Part shown: positions 6,747 through 13,151 of the stretch, one piece after another
Layout of the letters: the number at the start of each line of letters is the position of its first letter
How positions within the stretch are numbered: position 1 is the first letter of the stretch
Source: Mycobacteriaceae bacterium
Lineage (GTDB): Bacteria > Actinomycetota > Actinomycetes > Mycobacteriales > Mycobacteriaceae
Length of the DNA: 13,151 nt
Direction: 5' to 3'
Assembly (NCBI GenBank): GCA_019242135.1
Contig: JAFAWC010000387.1
Span: 1 to 13,151 of the forward strand
Made by a program: the position numbers and the translations under genes
Notes under the pieces: generated by a model
Told to the model about the DNA's origin: nothing
Seen by the model: only the letters and a program-made list of their open reading frames with translations
Database searches by the model: none

Positions 6747-7842
6747 CTCCGCGGATGTTCTTGCCGTCGAGCATGTCCTGGTAACCCTTGTTGATGTCCT
6801 CGAGGCGGTAGGTGGTGGTGACCATCTCGTCGACCTTCAGCAGACCCGACTTGTAGAGCCCGACCAGCCGCGGGGTTTCGATGTGGCTGCTGCCGCCGCC
6901 GAAAATGTTGCCCTTCAAGGTTTTCTGCAACATCGTGAATAAAAACAGGTTGAGCTTGACGTCGGCGTCGGTCATTGCACCCATGCCGGTCACCACACAG
7001 GTACCGGTCTTGGCGGTCAGCGTCATCGCCTCCTCGACGTATTCACCGCGCATGTCGCCGACCGCGATGATCGTCGTCTCCGCCATGACGCCGTCGGTGA
7101 GGTTGATGAGGGGTTCGATCGCGGCGGCCATCGACTCGTAGACCTGTGTTGCGCCGAGCTTGATCGCCTGGTCGCGCTTGAATTCGACCGGGTCGATCGC
7201 GACGACGTTGCGGGCGCCGGCGATCACCGCGCCCTGCAGCGCGCTGGCGCCGATGCCGCCGATACCGACGATGACCACCGTCTCACCCGGTTGCACGTCG
7301 GCCACGTTGACGGCCGAGCCGAAGCCGGTGGGCACCGCGCAACCCATGATCGCGGCCGACTCGAACGGCACGCTGTCATCGATCTTGACGACGGAGTCCT
7401 TGTGCACGGTCATGTAGGGCGCGAAGGTGCCGAGCAGGTTCATCGGCGACACCTCTGTGGACCCGGCGTGCACGCGGCTGGTGCCGTCGGCGATCGCCTT
7501 GCCGCCGAGCAGGACAGCACCCCGGTCGCACAGCGATCGAAAGCCCTTCAGGCACGGCCGGCACTGTCCGCAGGCGGGGATGAACGCGAGGATGACGTGG
7601 TCGCCCTCGTGGATGCCGGTGACGCCCTTGCCCACCTTCGTCACGACGCCGGCGCCCTCATGTCCGCCAAGGGCCGGCAGGGCTATCGGGGTGTTGCCGT
7701 TCACCAGGTGATAGTCGGAATGGCACATGCCCGCCGCGTGCATCCTGATCTGCACTTCGTCGGCCACGGGGTCGCCGACGTCGATCTCGTCGACGGTGAA
7801 CGCAGAATTGAGCTCCCACAAAAGAGCACCCTTGGTCTTCAT
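6718..7842 (-). CDS. NDMA-dependent type zinc alcohol dehydrogenase (AdhE1-like)
   Basis: The 374-residue product is a medium-chain zinc alcohol dehydrogenase of the actinobacterial NDMA-dependent group, oxidising alcohols to aldehydes with tightly held NAD(H). Catalytic zinc ligands are Cys40, His61/Glu62 (GGHEGAG) and Cys168; structural zinc ligands are Cys91, Cys94, Cys97 and Cys105. The Rossmann motif GIGGIG is at 193-198, with Asp217 after the second strand favouring NAD. The C-terminus NIRGVIRY is family-typical and length is normal. The ATG at 7842 has no good ribosome site; a -10 lies 8 nt before it, so the mRNA is nearly leaderless. A KstR-like box overlaps the promoter, hinting at a lipid/sterol-related role. 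The true substrate is unknown. Confidence 0.95.
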   Translation of the reverse strand: MKTKGALLWELNSAFTVDEIDVGDPVADEVQIRMHAAGMCHSDYHLVNGNTPIALPALGGHEGAGVVTKVGKGVTGIHEGDHVILAFIPACGQCRPCLKGFRSLCDRGAVLLGGKAIADGTSRVHAGSTEVSPMNLLGTFAPYMTVHKDSVVKIDDSVPFESAAIMGCAVPTGFGSAVNVADVQPGETVVIVGIGGIGASALQGAVIAGARNVVAIDPVEFKRDQAIKLGATQVYESMAAAIEPLINLTDGVMAETTIIAVGDMRGEYVEEAMTLTAKTGTCVVTGMGAMTDADVKLNLFLFTMLQKTLKGNIFGGGSSHIETPRLVGLYKSGLLKVDEMVTTTYRLEDINKGYQDMLDGKNIRGVIRYDEADW

Positions 7843-7850
7843 GGGCCGCC

Positions 7851-7856
7851 ATCATA
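7851..7856 (-). promoter_or_regulatory. -10 element of the alcohol dehydrogenase
   Basis: Minus-strand TATGAT matches TATAAT at five of six positions and ends 8 nt before the ATG at 7842, so the transcript would have a leader of 0-2 nt. Confidence 0.5.
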
Positions 7857-7868
7857 GAACACGTTTCA
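7855..7868. promoter_or_regulatory. KstR-like operator upstream of the alcohol dehydrogenase
   Basis: TAGAACACGTTTCA fits every fixed position of the published KstR consensus TnnAACnnGTTnnA (the TetR repressor of mycobacterial cholesterol catabolism). It overlaps the upstream edge of the -10 and fills the spacer, a normal repressor position. At about 66% GC, the eight fixed bases would be expected by chance well under once per 10 kb. KstR binding itself is inferred. Confidence 0.55.
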
Positions 7869-7969
7869 GTATGGGCCATGACTAGGGCTGTTAGCTGCAG
7901 CTTCGGTGCACTAGACATTGTTACGTGTCAAGGTCGCGATTGGGTGCCGAGAAGGCGGTTACTTGGGGC

Positions 7970-7997
7970 GTGTATTTGATGTGTATCGTAGGTGTAT
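7970..7997 (+). repeat. Three GTGTAT direct repeats at exact 11-bp spacing (candidate VapB operator)
   Basis: GTGTAT occurs at 7970-7975, 7981-7986 and 7992-7997. The middle copy overlaps the -10 and the last overlaps the vapB start codon. One-turn spacing places all copies on one DNA face, which suits cooperative autorepression by VapB or VapBC. Confidence 0.5.
7984..7989 (+). promoter_or_regulatory. -10 element of vapBC (leaderless)
   Basis: TATCGT fits TANNNT and ends exactly 6 nt before the ATG at 7996, predicting transcription from the A of the start codon. There is no strong ribosome site. Confidence 0.55.
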
Positions 7998-8205
7998 GGT
8001 GCGGACCAATATCGATATCGATGAGGACCTCGTGGCCGAGGTGATGCGCAGATTCGGCGTGACTACCAAGAAGCAAGCCGTTGACTTGGCCTTGCGGCGC
8101 GTTGTCGGCGTACCGCTGAGCCGCGAGTTTCTCCTGGCGCTCGAAGGGGTCGGCTGGGACGGAGACCTTGAGGGCCTACGGAGCGAGCAGGGCCGGGAAT
8201 TCTGA
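7996..8205 (+). CDS. vapB: VapB antitoxin (type II toxin-antitoxin)
   Basis: The 69-residue product has the N-terminal strand-helix pattern [20 protein letters not shown], residues 1-20, of ribbon-helix-helix-type VapB antitoxins, with helix 24-36. The acidic C-terminal tail has [10 protein letters not shown] (53-62), the usual toxin-wrapping motif. It would neutralise VapC and repress its own promoter together with VapC. The ATG at 7996 is chosen because the domain begins there and a -10 sits at leaderless distance. The stop overlaps the vapC start by one base (TGATG), so the two are translationally coupled. Confidence 0.92.
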   Translation: MVRTNIDIDEDLVAEVMRRFGVTTKKQAVDLALRRVVGVPLSREFLLALEGVGWDGDLEGLRSEQGREF

Positions 8206-8609
8206 TGATCCTGATCGACACGTCGGCATGGATCGAGCACTTCCGCGCGACTGGATCGGCTGCTGCGGAAGAAGTGCGCCGGCTGGTATCCGCTGAAACC
8301 GACCAGATAGCGATATGTGAGCCGGTCGCGATGGAGATCCTGGCCGGAGCAACCGATGACAACGCGCACACGAAGCTCGAACAACTTGTGAACGGACTGC
8401 CTTCGCTACGTTTGGACAGCGCAGTCGACTTTCGTGCCGCCGCCGCGATTTATCGTGCCGCGCGGCAGAGCGGTCAGACGATCCGCAGCCTAACCGACTG
8501 TCTCATCGCGGCAGTTGCGATCCGGCACGGGGCGCGCGTCGTCCACCGGGATGTTGATTTTGATGTCATCGCAGCGCTGACCAGCCTCGATGCCGCATCA
8601 GTTCGATAA
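8205..8609 (+). CDS. vapC: VapC toxin, PIN-domain ribonuclease
   Basis: The 134-residue product is a complete PIN-domain RNase. The acidic metal-binding residues are present: Asp5 (LIDTSAW), Glu44 (MEILAG), Asp98 (LTDCLIAA) and Asp116/Asp118 (HRDVDFD). Such toxins cleave tRNA or rRNA at single sites and stop translation; the target here cannot be predicted. Nothing suggests inactivation. It is coupled to vapB and ends 14 nt from the convergent phosphatase gene. The module is of the mobile type often gained and lost between mycobacterial strains. Confidence 0.95.
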   Translation: MILIDTSAWIEHFRATGSAAAEEVRRLVSAETDQIAICEPVAMEILAGATDDNAHTKLEQLVNGLPSLRLDSAVDFRAAAAIYRAARQSGQTIRSLTDCLIAAVAIRHGARVVHRDVDFDVIAALTSLDAASVR

Positions 8610-8623
8610 GTGCCGGTGCTGGA

Positions 8624-9946
8624 TCAAGCCTGCGCCGCGCGCCAGCGGGTCCCGGTGATGACGCCTGTCGGCGCATCCGAATACGCCGCGCGCCTGGTCG
8701 GCCGGCTGATCGCGACCGCGTCCACCACCACCGCGGTGACATCGTCGCGGCCGCCGGCCGCGGTGACGGCGTCGACCAATGCGTCCGCGGCGGCCTGCGG
8801 GTCGCGCACCGTCCGCAGCAGCCGTTGGATGGTCATCTGGTCGACGACCGATGAAAGCCCGTCCGAGCAGACCAAAATCCGGTCACCGACGCGCACCCTT
8901 TCCTGCGACAGGTCGGGCACGTGCTCGTTTCCACTAAATAACGCTTTGCTCAGCAATCTCTGAAGCGGCGGCAGTGACTCTGAGTTGTCGATCACCCCGG
9001 CGTCGACCAGCTTCTGCACGAGCGAGTGGTCGGTGCTGAGCTGGCGCAATCCGGTGGCGTCCAACCGGTAGGTGCGCGAGTCGCCCAGATTCAGCACCAT
9101 CCAGCACGGCACGCCCTCGTTCTCGGTGAGGATCACACCACTGATCGTCGTGCCCGGCGGCTTGCCGCCGTCACTGACCGGAATCCGCGCAATGCGGTCC
9201 CGCGCGTCGGCAACAGCGCTGCTGAACTTCTCTGGGGTCACCGGCTGGCGAGCGCCCAGATTCAGCAGTGCGCGCACCGCTTCGCGACTCGCCAGGTGCC
9301 CGCCGCTGTGGGTGCCGATCCCGTCGGCGACGACGAACACCGGTGCGGCCGCGCCGAAGGAATCCTCGTTACGCTCACGTCCCGTGCCGGCGCGGGTAGC
9401 CGCCCCCCAGTGCAGGGTCACCGCGCCGCTCACTGCCCGGCTGTCGACGTTGCAGACCCGAATGTGGCGAGCGCCGAAGTGGATCGTCGACCCCGGTGGC
9501 ACGTCGACCACCCGACCGGGCTCCAGGGGTGTGCGTTGTCCGTCGAACTCGATGTCGGATCCGTTAGTGGAGTGACAATCTCGTATCCACAGCCCCGCGT
9601 TGCCCAGCCCGAACTCGAGATGCGTGCGGGACACCGAGCACGTCGGGTCGGTCAGGCTCAGCAGGTGCGCGGTACGGTCGCCGGCACGCACCGTGGGCTC
9701 GCGGCCAATCAGTCCGCGCCCTCGCACGACCACAAACGACCCGTCATCGAATTCCAGCCCGATCCGCGCCTGCCGACGAGGGGGTCGCGGGGGGACGATG
9801 GGTCGTGCGCCGGTCCATCCGGGCGGACGCACGCGAATCGAGATGGTCGTCGGGGCGCCATGGCGACCCCCCGGCGCAGTTCCGGCGGGGTTGACAGCTG
9901 TGCGCAGACGGTGAGTGTCTGTCCGGGCGGGTCTAGCGTCGACCAT
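8624..9946 (-). CDS. FHA-domain PP2C-type serine/threonine phosphatase
   Basis: The product (440 residues from ATG 9946) joins an N-terminal FHA phosphothreonine-binding domain to a PPM/PP2C phosphatase. FHA residues are LIGRE (79-83), SRTHLEF (106-112) and STNGS (126-130). PP2C motifs are RNEDSF (192-197), VADGIGTHSGG (206-216), GTTISG (265-270), NLGDSR (286-291), CSDGLS (360-365) and GGRDDVT (398-404), with metal aspartates Asp195, Asp208, Asp362 and Asp401/402 in place. It would dephosphorylate Ser/Thr sites after docking on a phosphothreonine, in the cytosol; no membrane segment is seen. It differs from mycobacterial PstP, which is membrane-anchored without FHA. The start is uncertain: a GTG at 9991 is possible, no start has a ribosome site, and residues 1-60 are low-complexity and Pro/Arg-rich. 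No partner kinase lies in the window. Confidence 0.92.
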   Translation of the reverse strand: MVDARPARTDTHRLRTAVNPAGTAPGGRHGAPTTISIRVRPPGWTGARPIVPPRPPRRQARIGLEFDDGSFVVVRGRGLIGREPTVRAGDRTAHLLSLTDPTCSVSRTHLEFGLGNAGLWIRDCHSTNGSDIEFDGQRTPLEPGRVVDVPPGSTIHFGARHIRVCNVDSRAVSGAVTLHWGAATRAGTGRERNEDSFGAAAPVFVVADGIGTHSGGHLASREAVRALLNLGARQPVTPEKFSSAVADARDRIARIPVSDGGKPPGTTISGVILTENEGVPCWMVLNLGDSRTYRLDATGLRQLSTDHSLVQKLVDAGVIDNSESLPPLQRLLSKALFSGNEHVPDLSQERVRVGDRILVCSDGLSSVVDQMTIQRLLRTVRDPQAAADALVDAVTAAGGRDDVTAVVVDAVAISRPTRRAAYSDAPTGVITGTRWRAAQA

Positions 9947-10039
9947 GGGCAAACCCATTATCGCCGTGCCAGCGTCGGTCGCCAACTTCACACTCCGTGG
10001 TTACCCAATGGGGGCGGCGGGAAACGTGAAACGCCAGTT

Positions 10040-10066
10040 CTGTGCAGCTTTCCGGCAGCTGAACAG
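10040..10066. repeat. Inverted repeat, 10-bp arms
   Basis: CTGTGCAGCT and AGCTGAACAG pair at nine of ten positions around a 7-nt loop. It lies in the 266-bp gap between the divergent phosphatase and MPT63-like genes. It may be an operator or a stem-loop. Confidence 0.5.
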
Positions 10067-10120
10067 CGGGGGAAATCAGACTGACGCGACGGTTAAGCGT
10101 GTTCACGGCCGTCTGCGCGG

Positions 10121-10149
10121 GCCGGACAATGTCATCAGGCGTGTCCGCC
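10121..10149. repeat. Inverted repeat CGGACA/TGTCCG
   Basis: CGGACA (10123-10128) and TGTCCG (10142-10147) pair perfectly around a 13-nt loop, with one more outer G-C pair after a mismatch. It is the second inverted repeat in the spacer before the MPT63-like gene. Confidence 0.35.
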
Positions 10150-10171
10150 GAGGAATGAACCCGAAATGGCA

Positions 10172-10194
10172 GCGTGCGGCTGACCGCTGCACGC
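10172..10194 (+). repeat. Stem-loop just upstream of the MPT63-like ribosome site
   Basis: GCGTGCGGC and GCTGCACGC form a 9-bp stem with one G-U pair and loop TGACC. The stem ends 9 nt before the Shine-Dalgarno sequence, so it would lie in the 5' untranslated RNA and could affect translation or stability. Confidence 0.5.
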
Positions 10195-10203
10195 AGATGA
10201 GAC

Positions 10204-10208
10204 GAGGA
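10204..10208 (+). promoter_or_regulatory. Ribosome binding site of the MPT63-like gene
   Basis: GAGGA, 4 nt before the ATG at 10213. Confidence 0.7.
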
Positions 10209-10212
10209 AACC

Positions 10213-10998
10213 ATGAAGACAAGGACCATCGCGTCGGCAATCCTGCCGTTGGCTCTGGCCGTCGCTGCCTCCGGGGGGATCGCGGCAGCGGCCAATCCCA
10301 CCTCGGCCGGGTTCGGAGCCCGTGAACAGCTGTTCGACGGCGCCGCCGTCACCGGCTGGACGGTTACGGATCTGAGGGCCAGCAGCGACGTCATCCCGTA
10401 CCCGGTCGCGGGCCGGCTCTACGAGGCCACCGCGACGGTGGAAGCCGACCAGGGCACGGTCACGCCGGTCGTCTCGAACCTGAACGCCCGGGCCACAAGC
10501 GGGGACACCTACCGGGCGCTCTACAACGTCGCGACGCCACAGGGTGTCAACCCGGCGGCGCTGCCGGAAGGGGCGAAATCGACGGGCAAGATCTACTTCG
10601 ACGTCACGGGCGCGAACCCCAGCTCGGTCGTTTACAACGACGGATCGCAAGACTTGCTGATCTGGACCGGCGGTGCGTCGGCAGCCGCGCCGCCCGCTGC
10701 AGCCCCAGCCGGCCCGGCACCCGCCGCTGCGCCGCCCGCCGCGCCGGCGCCCGCCGCGCCACCGGCAGCGGCTCCGAGCACGGCGGCTCCGACCACGTCG
10801 GCTCCGGCGCCCGCCGCGCCCGCCGCGTCTGCAAGCAATCCCTCCGGGAACATGCCCGCCGCCTCCACCGGAGCTTCCAGCGCCGCGACGAGCAGCATGC
10901 CGTCCGGTACCACCCCGGCCGGGGCCACCACGACGGGGGTTTCTGGGATTTCCGCTGGTAGCGCCGGGCCGGGCGGCAACCCCGCCGGCAGGACCTAG
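10213..10998 (+). CDS. MPT63-like secreted protein with long Ala/Pro/Ser/Thr-rich tail
   Basis: The 261-residue product begins with a Sec signal peptide (KTR, hydrophobic 7-26, cut near AAA/NP at 27). Residues 33-151 align well with mycobacterial MPT63 (Rv1926c): GWTVTDLR, YPVAGRLYEATATV, GTVTPVVSNLNAR, and STGKIYFDVTG followed by DLLIW. MPT63 is a small immunoglobulin-like secreted antigen of unknown function. Residues 154-261 are an added low-complexity tail of Ala/Pro repeats passing into Ser/Thr/Gly, absent from the roughly 159-residue MPT63; it could span or stick to the wall or be glycosylated. No lipobox, LPXTG or membrane anchor is visible. A long leader with inverted repeats precedes it. 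Family call is firm; role unknown. Confidence 0.9.
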   Translation: MKTRTIASAILPLALAVAASGGIAAAANPTSAGFGAREQLFDGAAVTGWTVTDLRASSDVIPYPVAGRLYEATATVEADQGTVTPVVSNLNARATSGDTYRALYNVATPQGVNPAALPEGAKSTGKIYFDVTGANPSSVVYNDGSQDLLIWTGGASAAAPPAAAPAGPAPAAAPPAAPAPAAPPAAAPSTAAPTTSAPAPAAPAASASNPSGNMPAASTGASSAATSSMPSGTTPAGATTTGVSGISAGSAGPGGNPAGRT

Positions 10999-11007
10999 CG
11001 GGTCAGG

Positions 11008-11019
11008 CCGCTTGGGCGG
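11008..11019. terminator. Possible weak terminator hairpin between convergent genes
   Basis: CCGC-TTGG-GCGG forms a short stem in the 38-nt gap between the MPT63-like stop and the sigG stop. There is only a TTT further on, so it is a weak candidate. Confidence 0.25.
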
Positions 11020-11036
11020 TGTGCGGCGGCGTTTGA

Positions 11037-12889
<1,853 letters not shown>

Positions 12890-12897
12890 GACGCGTT

Positions 12898-13151
12898 ATG
12901 CGTCAACAGATCTGGTGGCTTGTCGCGGCGCTGGTGTGGGTGGGCGCCTGCTCCTCGCCACACCCCAAGGCAGCGGCCACGTGGGTGGACGACGAAGTGA
13001 GCTTCGTCGCCGACGGGCTGACGATCTACGGCACCTACCGGCACCGCGCCGATTCGCCGACCGGACCGGCGGCGCTGCTGATCGGGGAGAGCGGCAACAC
13101 CGACCGCAACGGCGACAACGCCGTGGCCGGACGGATCGGCACCTTGCGCAC
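12898..13151 (+). CDS. Lipoprotein, probable alpha/beta-hydrolase (3' end outside window)
   Basis: The 84 visible residues start with a lipoprotein signal (MRQQIWWLVAALVWVGAC, Cys18 in the VGAC lipobox), too close to the window edge for a complete frame. After a short linker come VSFVADGLTIYGTYRHR and ALLIGESGNTDRNGDN. The last resembles the GSGPTDRDGN motif after the first core strand of secreted alpha/beta-hydrolases, with Glu-Ser in place of the common Gly-Ser. The catalytic serine lies beyond the window. It starts 8 nt after the lipase stop and is likely co-transcribed, which would place a second, envelope-anchored esterase beside it. Confidence 0.75.
   Translation, partial: MRQQIWWLVAALVWVGACSSPHPKAAATWVDDEVSFVADGLTIYGTYRHRADSPTGPAALLIGESGNTDRNGDNAVAGRIGTLR

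Noticed and set aside
9026..10084. Long open frame on the plus strand opposite the phosphatase
   Set aside because: The minus strand carries a complete FHA-PP2C; this frame has no recognisable domain.
10071..10094. SigE/SigH-like promoter GGAAAT-N15-GTT before the MPT63-like gene
   Set aside because: The spacer is shorter than the usual 16 or more and the -35 is not the best match, so it is mentioned only as a possibility and not listed as a promoter.

Overview
The window looks like chromosomal DNA of a mycobacterium, most likely a rapid grower (Mycolicibacterium type). GC is high. The lineage-typical genes are an L,D-transpeptidase, an MPT63-domain secreted protein, an NDMA-type alcohol dehydrogenase, an ECF sigma factor with a SnoaL-like tail (SigG type), and a monoacylglycerol lipase that aligns closely with M. 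tuberculosis Rv0183, including residues Ser110, Asp226 and His256. No rRNA, tRNA, CRISPR array, insertion sequence or phage gene was recognised.

Layout. 1-1154 (+): the end of a short-chain dehydrogenase, then a short fructosamine-kinase-family protein. 1326-2291 (-): an exported L,D-transpeptidase, convergent with the kinase. 2520-4760 (+): a large multidomain serine hydrolase, then at 4845-5414 a small HNH-motif lipoprotein. 5447-6208 (-): a pirin, divergent from a MarR regulator (6288-6746, +) with a palindrome between them. 6718-7842 (-): a zinc alcohol dehydrogenase overlapping the marR end, with a KstR-like box in its promoter. 7996-8609 (+): a vapBC toxin-antitoxin pair. 8624-9946 (-): an FHA-PP2C phosphatase. 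9947-10212: a gene-free spacer with three inverted repeats. 10213-10998 (+): an MPT63-like secreted protein with a long Ala/Pro tail. 11037-12008 (-): sigG, divergent from the monoacylglycerol lipase (12050-12889, +). A lipoprotein hydrolase follows at 12898 and runs off the window.

How the genes relate. From memory, M. tuberculosis has pirin (Rv0181c), sigG (Rv0182c) and lipase (Rv0183) side by side. Here orientation is kept, but pirin and sigG are split by about 4.8 kb carrying MarR, dehydrogenase, vapBC, phosphatase and the MPT63-like gene, so that block is the accessory part. Lipid and envelope themes recur: acylglycerol hydrolysis, a possibly sterol-regulated dehydrogenase, peptidoglycan 3-3 cross-linking and exported proteins.

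Several starts are best explained as leaderless transcripts. A TANNNT -10 element lies exactly 6 nt before the start codon of the large hydrolase, vapB and the lipase, and within 1-2 nt of that distance for sigG and the dehydrogenase. The most unusual items are the inverted-repeat-rich leader of the MPT63-like gene, the multidomain hydrolase and the helically phased repeats at vapBC. No complete new multi-gene system could be supported from sequence alone.
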